Shown here in pieces: positions 8,799 through 19,397 of a stretch of 64,000 nucleotides of DNA. The notes under the pieces were generated by a model. The model worked only from the letters and a program-made list of their open reading frames with translations. It made no database searches and was not told the DNA's origin. The translations under genes and the position numbers were made by a program. The stretch's first letter is position 1. Each line of letters opens with the position of its first letter. The stretch is from positions 124,001 through 188,000 of the forward strand of contig NZ_QLMK01000001.1 in NCBI RefSeq assembly GCF_003259955.1, given 5' to 3'. Source of the DNA: Falsochrobactrum ovis. Its GTDB lineage: Bacteria > Pseudomonadota > Alphaproteobacteria > Rhizobiales > Rhizobiaceae.

Positions 8799-10313
8799 CT
8801 ACTTGGCCTGCGGCATCCACCAGGCACTACGCGCGCCAAGATGCATGTTCAGCGTTTTGGTTTCAGTATAATCTTCCACCGCATGGCGCCCGAGTTCGCG
8901 CCCAAGCCCCGATTGACGATACCCGCCAAACGGCAATTCCGGCGTGCCATCCATAAATGTATTCATCCAGATTGTACCGGCGCGCACTTTGCGGCCAATG
9001 CTCATGCATGTGTCAAAATCGCGGCTCCAAACCCCTGCCGAAAGGCCATAATCCACCTGATTGGCAATTGAGATTGCTTCATCAATCGTGTCGAAACTCA
9101 GCACCGAAAGCACCGGGCCAAACACTTCCTCGCGCGCGACCGCCATATCGGGCGTGACGTCTGAAAGTACGGTCAGCCCCATATAATGGCCCATTCCCAG
9201 ATCCAGAACCTCGCCGCCATGCGCTAATTTTGCGCCAGCTTTTTGCGCATCCGCAACATAGTTGCCGATTTTATTAAGATGCTGTGGCGAGATGATCGCG
9301 CCGACCTGTGTCTGATCATTGAGTGGATCGCCAATCACCACTTTTTTCGACAAATCAGCAATCCGCGCCACCACTTCATCGGCAATCGAACGATGCAAAA
9401 TCAGCCGCGAACCCGCATTGCAGCATTCGCCCGCATTGAACCACGCTCCAAACACCGCCGCATCTATGAACTCATCAAGATTGGCATCTGGAAACACGAT
9501 CTGCGGATTTTTGCCACCAAGTTCCAGCGCCACTTTTTTGAGCGTCTGCGCTGCATTGGCCATGGTCAACCGGCCCACAGCTGTTGATCCGGTAAAAGAG
9601 ACCATATCGACATCCGGATGGGTGCTCATATGCTGGCCCACTTCCGCGCCAGTACCGGTGATAATATTCACCACACCATCGGGGATTCCGGCCTCTGCAA
9701 GAATTTCACCCAGAACCAGCGTCGAACCAGAAGTCAGCTCCGAAGGCTTCACCACGGTAGTGCAACCCGCCGCCAGCGCAAATGGCAATTTCTGACTGAC
9801 AATCAGGAACGGGAAATTCCACGGTGTGATAATGGAAACCACACCAATTGCCTCGCGCAGAACCACGCCCAGCGTACCATCGCCAAGATTATTATAGCTT
9901 TCGCCATGCAGATCACGCGCAAGCGCTGCCGCATAACGCCAAATATCGACCGCCCCGGCAATCTCGCCGCGCACCTGCGCAATCGGCTTTCCCGCCTCAA
10001 TTGCGTCAAGATAGGCAAGCTCTTCCGTGCGTGCCTCGATCAAATCTGCCGCCTTGAGCAGTGCCAGAGAGCGTTGCGAAGCGGTTTTGCTGGTCCAACG
10101 CCCATCATCAAAAGCCTTGCGAGCACTCGCAATCGCCTGCTCCACATCGGCCTTGCCACCAGCTGGATATCGGCTGACAGTAACATCATGCCCCGGCGCC
10201 ACACGGGCGATCTTCTCGCCATTGGCGCTGGTCACCCATTTGCCGTCGATCAGCATGGAGAAATCCCGGATTTCGAGCCCAGCCAAAGGCTGCGGTTTTA
10301 CGATCACGCTCAT
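8799..10313 (-). CDS. NAD(P)-dependent aldehyde dehydrogenase
   Basis: ALDH superfamily enzyme of 504 residues that oxidises an aldehyde to the acid. Motifs seen: TPWNFPFLI with the oxyanion Asn, VKPSELT, FTGSTAVG, LELGGKNPQIVF with the general-base Glu, and FNAGECCNAGSR with the catalytic Cys. The C-terminus carries PFGGYRQSGLGRELG. The ATG at 10313 overlaps the stop of the hydratase gene by one base (TGATG) and has GGGAG seven bases upstream. Position between an acyl-CoA gene pair and GMC dehydrogenases fits oxidation of the GMC product. Confidence 0.92.
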   Translation of the reverse strand: MSVIVKPQPLAGLEIRDFSMLIDGKWVTSANGEKIARVAPGHDVTVSRYPAGGKADVEQAIASARKAFDDGRWTSKTASQRSLALLKAADLIEARTEELAYLDAIEAGKPIAQVRGEIAGAVDIWRYAAALARDLHGESYNNLGDGTLGVVLREAIGVVSIITPWNFPFLIVSQKLPFALAAGCTTVVKPSELTSGSTLVLGEILAEAGIPDGVVNIITGTGAEVGQHMSTHPDVDMVSFTGSTAVGRLTMANAAQTLKKVALELGGKNPQIVFPDANLDEFIDAAVFGAWFNAGECCNAGSRLILHRSIADEVVARIADLSKKVVIGDPLNDQTQVGAIISPQHLNKIGNYVADAQKAGAKLAHGGEVLDLGMGHYMGLTVLSDVTPDMAVAREEVFGPVLSVLSFDTIDEAISIANQVDYGLSAGVWSRDFDTCMSIGRKVRAGTIWMNTFMDGTPELPFGGYRQSGLGRELGRHAVEDYTETKTLNMHLGARSAWWMPQAK

Positions 10314-11095
10314 CACCATTCTCCCTTAAATGCCGCTTCGCGCTTTTCACTAAAAGCGCTAACACCTTCTTTAAGATCACCTGTTTTTGCCACGAGAATT
10401 GAACCCAGCGCTTCCACCGCGGTTCCATTATCTTCGCCATTGGCAACGGCAATCATCAATTTAGAAATTTCAAGCGCCGCAGGTCCGCGCTTGGCCACCC
10501 GCATTGCATAATCCTGTGCTTGTTCCAGCACGGTGCCGGTTTCCACAACCGCATCGACCAAACCGTGGGACAAGGCTTCTTGAGCAGTAAACATCTCGCC
10601 GCCCAGCACCATGCGCCGCACGATCTGCGCGCCAAAACGCCGAACCAGACGCTGCGTGCCCGACCAGCCCGGCACCATGCCGAGCGAGGTTTCCGGCAAT
10701 CCAATTTTTGCCTGCTCTTCAACAATGCGAATATCAGCCGCCGCCGCCAGTTCAAGCCCGCCGCCCAATGCATGGCCATTCATCGCTGCAATCAGCGGCA
10801 TGCGCAAAGTGGCGAGCCGTTCGAAAACCCGATGCCCATAGCGAACCCAGGCATGGCCAAACTCTGAAGGTTCCATCCCGCCCCAGGCTTTAATATCGCC
10901 ACCGGCTGAAAATGCCTTACCTTCCCCGGTGAGGATTGCCACCCGCACAGTTGCATCCGCTTCCACCCGGTCACAGGCGGCTGAAAGCTGCTGCAACATT
11001 TCAATATCAAATGCATTGAGCTTTTCTGGCCGCTTAATGGTGATAAAAGCGACATGGTTTTCGACCGTAACCGTAATTCTTTCTGTCACGCTCAT
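10313..11095 (-). CDS. Enoyl-CoA hydratase/isomerase family protein
   Basis: Crotonase-fold enzyme of 260 residues. It shows the oxyanion-hole segment AFSAGGDIKAWGG and NGHALGGGLELA, and the catalytic Glu region LPETSLGMVPGWSG. Its start overlaps the stop of the CoA-transferase gene by four bases (ATGA), and its stop overlaps the aldehyde dehydrogenase start. Together with the CoA-transferase it implies that a carboxylic acid is activated to a CoA ester and hydrated or isomerised. Whether it is a hydratase, isomerase or hydrolase cannot be decided by eye. Confidence 0.88.
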   Translation of the reverse strand: MSVTERITVTVENHVAFITIKRPEKLNAFDIEMLQQLSAACDRVEADATVRVAILTGEGKAFSAGGDIKAWGGMEPSEFGHAWVRYGHRVFERLATLRMPLIAAMNGHALGGGLELAAAADIRIVEEQAKIGLPETSLGMVPGWSGTQRLVRRFGAQIVRRMVLGGEMFTAQEALSHGLVDAVVETGTVLEQAQDYAMRVAKRGPAALEISKLMIAVANGEDNGTAVEALGSILVAKTGDLKEGVSAFSEKREAAFKGEW

Positions 11096-12693
11096 GCCTC
11101 CAACCGCCTTGCAGGTTTTTGGGGCAGTTTAAGCCCGATCGGCTCCTCACCAAACAAGGCTGCATCCATAGTTTTCAAATCATCGGCAACGATCAGCGGA
11201 AATTCAGCTTGGTCCAAAATATGCGTTTGCAGATCAACGCCGGGAGCAATTTCGGTCACGACAATGCCTTGCGCAGTCAGCTTCATCACACAACGTTCGG
11301 TCACATAGGTGATATCTTGGCCCTGGCTCACACTGCGCGGTCCTGAGAAGGTGACATGCTCAACTTCATTCACGAGCTTTTTGAGTTTGCCTTCCTTTTC
11401 AATCACCAGCTTGCCATCGGCAACGGAAAGTTTCGCACCGGCATTAAACATGCCTGAGAAAACAATCTTTTTGGCCCGCGCCGTAATATCGACAAAACCG
11501 CCCGCACCCGCCGTCACATGGGGCCGAAACGATAGTTTCGATACATTGACCGAACCATCGCGCCCTATTTCAAGGAAGGATAAAAGCGAGGCATCAAAGC
11601 CACCACCTTGGAAATAGGTGAATTGATAAGGAGACGGCATATATCCATCGGCATTTGACGCACAACCAAAGGCAAAATCGAGCAGCGGCACACCACCCAC
11701 AGCCCCCTGTTCAATCACCCAAGTGACAGAACCATGCAGGCCCTCTTCAATCAAAATACGCGGAACATTGGCCGAAATCCCAAAGCCCAGATTAACAGCA
11801 CTTCCGGCTTCCAGCTCCTGCGCCACCCGCCGTGCAATCATTTTCTGAATATTGAATTCAGCCAAGCGGAACGTATCAATCGGGCGAATAATCTCACCAG
11901 AAATTGCCGGATCATACGCCGTTTGCGTCGTCTGCTTTTGTTCGGGATCAACAATAATATAATCGACCAGCGTTCCCGGCACGCGCACATCATGCGGGCG
12001 CAGCGAGCCTTCCTTAGCAATGCGTTTTACCTGCGCAATGACAATACCGCCATTATTGCGCGCAGCCAGCGCCTGATCGAGACCGCCAAGATAAGCACCC
12101 TCATGCTCATAGGTGAGATTGCCGCGCTCATCCGCAGTTGTGGCACGGATAATCGCTATTTGCGGCACAATATTGGGGAAATAAAGCCAGTCTTCGCCTT
12201 CAAAATTGATCTTCTTAACCACCGGCTCCTTGGAAGCCAGCTCATTCATCGCACAGCCCTGACGGGTAGGATCAACAAATGTTTCCATCCCAACCTTGGT
12301 CAACACACCGGGTCGCTTGGCAGCAGCCTCACGATGCATATCGAACAAAATGCCGGAAGGAATATTATAGGCCGGAATTTCATTATTGGTGATCATCTGC
12401 CAGATCAGCGGCGGCTCAGCGCTGGAAGGTCCAGAAGGATATGAGCCGCCGATAATTTTCTTCAACAGTCCCTTTTTCGCAATGTAATCAACGCCTTTAA
12501 TGCCGCTCATATCCCCCGCCGCAATTGGATGCAGCGTTGTGATATTCTGCGGATGACCAGTTTTTTCAAACCGCTCGCCAATTGCTTTCAACATCAGGTC
12601 GGGACACCCCAAACCACTGGACGAAGAAACCGATACGACAGCGTTGTCAGGAATGAGTGCAGCCGCTTCCGCCGGGGTAATATGCTTACTCAT
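11092..12693 (-). CDS. Acyl-CoA:acetate/3-ketoacid CoA-transferase (YdiF-type)
   Basis: Single-chain CoA-transferase of 533 residues, the fused alpha-beta form like YdiF and propionate CoA-transferase. The active-site glutamate lies in VIEQGAVGG, followed by glycine-rich motifs of the beta half (GAGGFVDIT). It transfers CoA from acetyl-CoA or succinyl-CoA to a short carboxylic acid. It is the third gene of the LacI operon, four bases after the Gfo/Idh gene, and overlaps the hydratase. No thiolase or ligase gene accompanies it in the cluster. Confidence 0.9.
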   Translation of the reverse strand: MSKHITPAEAAALIPDNAVVSVSSSSGLGCPDLMLKAIGERFEKTGHPQNITTLHPIAAGDMSGIKGVDYIAKKGLLKKIIGGSYPSGPSSAEPPLIWQMITNNEIPAYNIPSGILFDMHREAAAKRPGVLTKVGMETFVDPTRQGCAMNELASKEPVVKKINFEGEDWLYFPNIVPQIAIIRATTADERGNLTYEHEGAYLGGLDQALAARNNGGIVIAQVKRIAKEGSLRPHDVRVPGTLVDYIIVDPEQKQTTQTAYDPAISGEIIRPIDTFRLAEFNIQKMIARRVAQELEAGSAVNLGFGISANVPRILIEEGLHGSVTWVIEQGAVGGVPLLDFAFGCASNADGYMPSPYQFTYFQGGGFDASLLSFLEIGRDGSVNVSKLSFRPHVTAGAGGFVDITARAKKIVFSGMFNAGAKLSVADGKLVIEKEGKLKKLVNEVEHVTFSGPRSVSQGQDITYVTERCVMKLTAQGIVVTEIAPGVDLQTHILDQAEFPLIVADDLKTMDAALFGEEPIGLKLPQKPARRLEA

Positions 12694-12696
12694 CGC

Positions 12697-14729
<2,033 letters not shown>

Positions 14730-14755
14730 TACCTCTCCCTTTAGCAACTCAGTCC

Positions 14756-14784
14756 AGTTAATTGGAACGTTCCAATTTTGTCAA
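14756..14784 (-). promoter_or_regulatory. Promoter of the LacI operon
   Basis: On the minus strand TTGACA (14784-14779) is followed 17 bases later by TTAACT (14761-14756), a good sigma-70 match. The palindromic operator occupies the spacer, so bound repressor would block polymerase. Lies 27 bases before the lacI start codon. Confidence 0.6.
14760..14777. promoter_or_regulatory. LacI-family operator O1
   Basis: Perfect 18-bp palindrome AATTGGAACGTTCCAATT with the central CG typical of LacI-family operators. It overlaps the spacer of the minus-strand promoter. Confidence 0.8.
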
Positions 14785-14892
14785 TACTCCGCACTTATCT
14801 TAAACTATCGGAAGAAAGCGGGGCGAAAAACTAAGAAACAATCGCTTAACTTCTTAATTTTTTAAAATTTATGACCTAATTTTTCACATCCC

Positions 14893-14921
14893 TTGCCATT
14901 TGGAACGTTCTAAACTAATTT
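14893..14921 (+). promoter_or_regulatory. Promoter of the DUF993 gene with operator O2
   Basis: TTGCCA (14893-14898) and TAATTT (14916-14921) are 17 bases apart. The spacer holds TTTGGAACGTTCTAAA (14899-14914), which matches the operator O1 core except for one base pair of the symmetry. The two operators are about 138 bases apart centre to centre, so looping is possible. Confidence 0.65.
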
Positions 14922-14948
14922 CGCACACAGAGTTACGGGAGGAACGCT

Positions 14949-16133
14949 ATGTCCATTTCATCAAATCTTATTTTGAATCTGCCTCAGGCCGATGGCAGCG
15001 TTTCACCCTATCAATTGACCGGCATCCCAACGAAACGCCCCACACTCGTTCCAAAATTTAACCGTATTGCTTATGCGGCAGCGCATGTGGTTTCTGATCC
15101 GAAAACTGACCACACTCCATGGAATAGCGCGGCACTTGATTGGGATGCCACATTAGCTTTCCGCCATCATCTCTGGGGCCTTGGCTTCAAAATCGCGGAA
15201 GCAATGGATACCTCACAGCGCGGTATGGGGCTTGATTGGACAAGCGCACAAGAACTGATCCGCCGCTCGATTGAAGAAAGCAAAACCGTTGAGGGTGCCG
15301 ATCTTGCCTGCGGTGCCGGTACCGATCATCTTGATCCGCTGGATGCAAAAAACCTTGATGACGTGATCAAAGCTTACGAAACTCAAGTCGATTTTGTTGA
15401 AAAACACGGCGGACGTTTCATTTTGATGGCAAGCCGCGCGCTTGCGCGCATCGCCCGCTCACCAGATGATTATGCCAAAGTCTATGGCCATATCCTCTCC
15501 AATGCGCGCGAAAAAGTCGTATTGCACTGGCTTGGTGATATGTTTGACCCGCAGCTTAAAAATTATTGGGGCTCGGAAAAATTCAAGGAAGCGCTGGAAA
15601 CGGTCGTTTCTATCATCGAAGACAATCAGGACAAGGTTGAAGGCATCAAGATTTCATTGCTGGACGAGCAATATGAAATTGCGCTGCGCAATCGCCTGCC
15701 CGAAACTGTGCTTTGCTTCACGGGGGATGATTTCAACTATGCGCCCTTGATCGAAGGCGACGGCACCAAACACAGCCACGCATTATTGGGCATTTTTGAC
15801 GCTGTAGCGCCCCAAGCATCCAATGCGCTCAGTGCGCTTGCCAATGGCGATAATGAACGTTTCCGAGCGATAATTGAACCTACCGTGCCTTTGTCGCGTA
15901 AAATCTTTGAAGCCCCGACACAATATTATAAGGCTGGCGTGGTCTTTTTAGCTTGGCTGAACGGCCACCAGAACCATTTCACCATGCCCGGCGGCATGCA
16001 ATCCGCTCGCGGTATTTTACACTATGCAGATATTTTTCGCCTCGCCGATCAGGCAAATGTTTTAGATAAACCAGAGCTAGCCACCAGACGCATGCGTAAC
16101 CTGCTGGCAATATATGGAATTGAACAAGGGTAG
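14949..16133 (+). CDS. DUF993 family protein (dihydrodipicolinate synthase-like TIM barrel)
   Basis: A 394-residue protein I assign to DUF993, a family annotated as similar to dihydrodipicolinate synthase/N-acetylneuraminate lyase and of unproven function. Conserved-looking segments include GADLACGAGTDHL, VLHWLGDMFDPQL, GIKISLLDEQYE with a Lys that may be the Schiff-base residue, and FTGDDFNYAPLIEGDG. The ATG follows GGGAGGA closely. It is divergent from the LacI operon and shares its operator, so it probably performs a retro-aldol or related carbon-carbon step in the same pathway. The family assignment is from memory of its sequence features. Confidence 0.7.
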   Translation: MSISSNLILNLPQADGSVSPYQLTGIPTKRPTLVPKFNRIAYAAAHVVSDPKTDHTPWNSAALDWDATLAFRHHLWGLGFKIAEAMDTSQRGMGLDWTSAQELIRRSIEESKTVEGADLACGAGTDHLDPLDAKNLDDVIKAYETQVDFVEKHGGRFILMASRALARIARSPDDYAKVYGHILSNAREKVVLHWLGDMFDPQLKNYWGSEKFKEALETVVSIIEDNQDKVEGIKISLLDEQYEIALRNRLPETVLCFTGDDFNYAPLIEGDGTKHSHALLGIFDAVAPQASNALSALANGDNERFRAIIEPTVPLSRKIFEAPTQYYKAGVVFLAWLNGHQNHFTMPGGMQSARGILHYADIFRLADQANVLDKPELATRRMRNLLAIYGIEQG

Positions 16134-16657
16134 GCTTTTCGAGACCAAGTTCTTTACCTATCTACATAGAACCTTAACTATAGTTGAGAACAATCACATG
16201 TCCGTGAGCGCGCACGACTTGTAATAATGCGCGCATATATTGGCTCGAATACTCAGCGCGGGCCGGTGATAAGCTGTGATTATCCAAACGCATATGCTGC
16301 CATCACGTAAATGTGCTTATGACTATTATAAATAGTTTCAAATTCTCTATCCTTGCCCGTTAAATACTCTCTGTCTGCTGAAGGAAGGCAAATAGATCTG
16401 TTTCAATGGGATCAAAAAAGAGAAGGTTTTCACAAAAACTGACTGCGAATAATAGCTATGAAAAGACTATTGTGCCTTTTGGCTAATCTTCACAGAAGAT
16501 TAGTATAAAATAGAGGCGTCTATCTGAGAAACCCCACACATTGACAGCCTATACCGACATGATTAAGCCTGAATCCAGTCGGTCAAAACCTGTGTCCAGA
16601 CTCACGGATTAAGGTCTAACCAACAAAGCAATATACGCTAAAACATGGGAGATTTTC
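16134..16657. other. Non-coding interval with hairpins before the ABC binding-protein gene
   Basis: No plausible gene in 520 bases. A perfect hairpin CTAATCTTC-ACA-GAAGATTAG (16483-16503) is not followed by a T-run, so it is not a standard terminator. A second pairing ACCGAC (16553-16558) with GTCGGT (16578-16583) lies nearer the next gene. The 12-mer GAATCCAGTCGG (16571-16582) is identical to the T-arm region of the tRNA-Arg at 2714-2725. Confidence 0.5.
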
Positions 16658-17611
16658 ATGCGTTCAATGCTTCTGGCCTTATTGGCCGCAACGGCAATTG
16701 CCACATCGGCACATGCCAAGGACGTAACCGTTGCCGTTACTGCCATCGTGGAACATCCGGCACTTGATGCCGCTCGCGACGGCGTTAAGGACGCGCTGGC
16801 GGAAGCTGGTTTCAAAGAAGGTGAAAACCTCACTTTTATTTATCAATCAGCACAGGGTAATCCCGCAACCGCAGCACAGATCGCCCGCCAATTCGTTGGC
16901 GATGGCCCGGACGTGATTGTTCCCATTTCAACCCCTTCTGCACAGGCGGTTGTTTCGGCCACGCGCGATATCCCCATTGTTTTCACGGCTGTTTCTGATC
17001 CGGTGGGCGCACAATTGGTGAAAACCATGGAAAATCCGGGCGGCAATGTCACCGGACTTTCCGATATGTCCCCGGTAGTCGAACATATCGCCTTTATTAA
17101 AGAAGTGATGCCAGACATTAAAAAGCTCGGCTATCTTTATAATTCCGGTGAAACCAACTCGGTTTCCCTGCTCGAAGCGCTCAAGCAAGCCGCTTCCGCC
17201 GAAGGTATCGAAATCGTTGAATCGGCTGCAACCAAATCAGCTGAAGTGCAGGGTGCCGCTCGCGCATTGGTTGGTCGCGCCGATGCAATGTATGTCCCCA
17301 CTGACAACACCATCGTTTCCGCCCTGGAAAGCGCGGTTGGCGTCGCTGAAGAAAGCCAGATTCCGCTGTTCACCGCTGACACGGATTCGGTCAAGCGCGG
17401 TGCTCTCGCCGCTTTAGGCTTTAATTATTACGACGTCGGCAAACAAACCGGTGTTGTGGTTGCAAAAATCCTTAATGGTGAAAAAGCCGGTGACATTCCG
17501 GTTGAAATCGCCAAAGGAACCGACCTTGTAATCAATCTTGGTGCCGCAAAGAAAATGGGCGTTGAGTTTCCTCAGGCTGTGATTGATCGCGCCACGAGCA
17601 AAATTGAATAG
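16658..17611 (+). CDS. ABC transporter substrate-binding protein (TrpX/PF04392 type)
   Basis: Periplasmic solute-binding protein of 317 residues with a signal peptide (MRSMLLALLAATAIATSAHA, cleaved before KDVTV). The body matches the ABC_sub_bind family (COG2984): TPSAQAVVSATRDIPIVFTAVSDP, GNVTGLSD and the late GALAALGFNYYDVGKQTG. Members bind aromatic amino acids or other small ligands; in streptococci the system is called TrpXYZ, but the ligand here is unknown. Start ATG has GGGAG upstream. A strong terminator follows directly, so it can be made separately from, and in excess of, the membrane components. Confidence 0.88.
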   Translation: MRSMLLALLAATAIATSAHAKDVTVAVTAIVEHPALDAARDGVKDALAEAGFKEGENLTFIYQSAQGNPATAAQIARQFVGDGPDVIVPISTPSAQAVVSATRDIPIVFTAVSDPVGAQLVKTMENPGGNVTGLSDMSPVVEHIAFIKEVMPDIKKLGYLYNSGETNSVSLLEALKQAASAEGIEIVESAATKSAEVQGAARALVGRADAMYVPTDNTIVSALESAVGVAEESQIPLFTADTDSVKRGALAALGFNYYDVGKQTGVVVAKILNGEKAGDIPVEIAKGTDLVINLGAAKKMGVEFPQAVIDRATSKIE

Positions 17612-17632
17612 TTAAATCAACTATTTACGGGA

Positions 17633-17661
17633 AGGGCGGAGCATGTCTTCCGCCCTTTTTT
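17633..17661 (+). terminator. Rho-independent terminator after the binding-protein gene
   Basis: AGGGCGGA (17633-17640) pairs with TCCGCCCT (17649-17656) around an eight-base loop, then five further T residues. It ends the transcript of the ABC binding-protein gene. Confidence 0.9.
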
Positions 17662-17717
17662 ATTGGCGAGAATTTAGCCGGCCTGGACTGGCCGGACGCA
17701 AAACTTTGAGCAGATTA

Positions 17718-19037
17718 ATGACAAAAATTGGCATTCTTCCAGACGATGATAAAACCAATGGCTGGACCCGCTATCTCCCACCGCGTACACCTAATCCCCC
17801 GCTTGAGGGAAAAATCCGTGCGGACTGGTTGGTTATCGGCGCTGGATTTGCAGGGCTCGCAGCCGCGCGGCGCTTGGCTGAAAATAGGCCCCATGACCAT
17901 ATTGTCATCCTCGATGCACAAAAGGCTAGCGACGGAACTTCAGGACGCAATGCAGGCTTTGCTATTGATCTGCCACATAATGTCAGCTCCTCTTTGGAGC
18001 AATTAGAAAAATCAAATAGCTATCGCGGTTTGGCGCGTGCGGCGATCGATTATCTCCAGCAACAAATTGACCGCTATAATATCGCGTGCGACTGGGAGCA
18101 ACGCGGTAAATTTCATGGTGCAGTCACCGATCACGGCATTCGCGAAGTCCTGGAGCCAACCCGCGCTGAAATGGAAAAATTGCAGGAGCCTTATATATGG
18201 TATGAGGGCGAAGAATTGGCCAAAAGGCTGGGCACCAATCATATCAAAGCAGCGATCTATACCTACGGCACATATTTGTTAAATCCCGCAGCGCTGATAC
18301 GCGGGCTGGCTGATAATTTGCCTGCAAATGTAACGCTTTTTGAAAATACTCCCGTCACCGCTATCGACTATGCAGAGCGTATCAACGCTACCACCAAAAC
18401 GGGCAGTGTTGACGCCGCCCAGCTGATTTTGACCGTCAATGGTTTTGGTGAACAATTCGGATTTTTCAATCGAAGACTGTTAAACTTTGCTGCCCATGCA
18501 AGCCTGAGCCGTCCGCTAAATCATCAGGAATATGCGGAAATTGGTTGCATTGAGCCATGGGGGCTAACGCCTGCCAATTCCTTCGCCGGCATAACCATGC
18601 GCCTGACACCTGATCGCCGTATTCTGATACGTCAAAATGTGCATTTTTGCCCTTCGCTGCGCCAATCTGATGAACGCCGCAAAGAAATTAGCAAAGAGCA
18701 TAAACAGCTATTTGATGAACGTTTTCCGATGCTGCCCGAAGTGGAAATGCAATCCACCTGGACCGGCTATATATGCATTTCACGAAATGGCGCACCCGGC
18801 TTTGGCCGTCTGGTCAAAAATGTCTATACATCTCTGTGTCAAAACGGCGTAGGCATCACCAAAGGCACGATTGGCGGGCTACTGGCGGCAGATATGGCCT
18901 GTGGGGTTGATAATCCTCTTATTAAAGACATGCTGGATCTTGGAAGTCCGACCAAACTCCCTCCCCGACCTTTTCTTGACCTTGGCGTCAGAACGCGCTT
19001 TGCTTGGGAATTGTGGCGCGCGCGGGGGGAGATTTAA
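17718..19037 (+). CDS. FAD-dependent oxidoreductase (DAO/PuuB-like)
   Basis: Deaminating amine or amino-acid oxidase family protein of 439 residues. Rossmann FAD motif: WLVIGAGFAGLAAARRLAE, then the second-strand VILDAQKASDGTSGRNAGFA, typical of gamma-glutamylputrescine oxidase and other DAO members. The C-terminal segment NGVGITKGTIGGLLAADMA contacts FAD. An in-frame start at 17643 overlaps the terminator stem, so the ATG at 17718 is preferred; its ribosome-binding site is weak. Being flanked by parts of one ABC importer, it probably oxidises the imported amine or amino acid, but the substrate is not known. Confidence 0.82.
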   Translation: MTKIGILPDDDKTNGWTRYLPPRTPNPPLEGKIRADWLVIGAGFAGLAAARRLAENRPHDHIVILDAQKASDGTSGRNAGFAIDLPHNVSSSLEQLEKSNSYRGLARAAIDYLQQQIDRYNIACDWEQRGKFHGAVTDHGIREVLEPTRAEMEKLQEPYIWYEGEELAKRLGTNHIKAAIYTYGTYLLNPAALIRGLADNLPANVTLFENTPVTAIDYAERINATTKTGSVDAAQLILTVNGFGEQFGFFNRRLLNFAAHASLSRPLNHQEYAEIGCIEPWGLTPANSFAGITMRLTPDRRILIRQNVHFCPSLRQSDERRKEISKEHKQLFDERFPMLPEVEMQSTWTGYICISRNGAPGFGRLVKNVYTSLCQNGVGITKGTIGGLLAADMACGVDNPLIKDMLDLGSPTKLPPRPFLDLGVRTRFAWELWRARGEI

Positions 19038-19163
19038 GCCGAGTTGAGCAAACATATGTTGTCAGACGTCCACAGAGACAGCTTTTTGATAAAATTTGTT
19101 CGCCCGCTCTTGCATGACATGAACTTTTGAGCTGTATCGCTAAAAACTTATGATCAGTAACGC

Positions 19164-19211
19164 ATGTTGCGCGTCATGTTGCGCGCCCTGTTGCGCGCCA
19201 CGTTGCGTGAT
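19164..19211. repeat. Four tandem 12-bp repeats
   Basis: Units ATGTTGCGCGTC (19164-19175), ATGTTGCGCGCC (19176-19187), CTGTTGCGCGCC (19188-19199) and the diverged ACGTTGCGTGAT (19200-19211). The core GTTGCG is kept in all four. Possibly a protein-binding array or a slippage product upstream of the leader. Confidence 0.85.
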
Positions 19212-19221
19212 TGCGTATAAC

Positions 19222-19369
19222 CGGGGGAGTTTCTGAAGGCGAAAGCCAACGGGGCAAACTCAAATATTGGACGGCTCGTAATTGACACGATCTTCAGGCG
19301 TATAGGCAGACGCCTCAACCCTGCAAGATCGAAAATAAATGCATGCTGAAAACAGCATCATTATTTTCG
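19222..19369 (+). promoter_or_regulatory. Candidate riboswitch or structured 5' leader of the permease operon
   Basis: Helix GAGTTT (19227-19232) with AAACTC (19256-19261) encloses a GGC-GAAA-GCC hairpin (19238-19247). A second helix CGATCTT (19288-19294) with AAGATCG (19325-19331) encloses AGGCGT/ACGCCT (19296-19301 with 19310-19315). Directly after, CGAAAATAA (19330-19338) pairs with TTATTTTCG (19361-19369) around ATGCTG-AAAA-CAGCAT. The last hairpin and the preceding helix share bases 19330-19331, so they compete, as in an aptamer with a terminator or sequestering platform. I do not recognise a known riboswitch class. Confidence 0.5.
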
Positions 19370-19397
19370 GTTACGGCAAAGAACAAGGAATGTCGCT

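Larger units (their letters stand above)
19038..19397 (+). other. Long leader region before the ABC permease gene
   Basis: 360 bases without a gene. In order it holds a 12-bp tandem repeat array (19164-19211), a structured segment (19222-19331), a long T-rich hairpin (19330-19369), and an AAGGA ribosome-binding site ahead of the GTG start of the permease. Confidence 0.6.
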
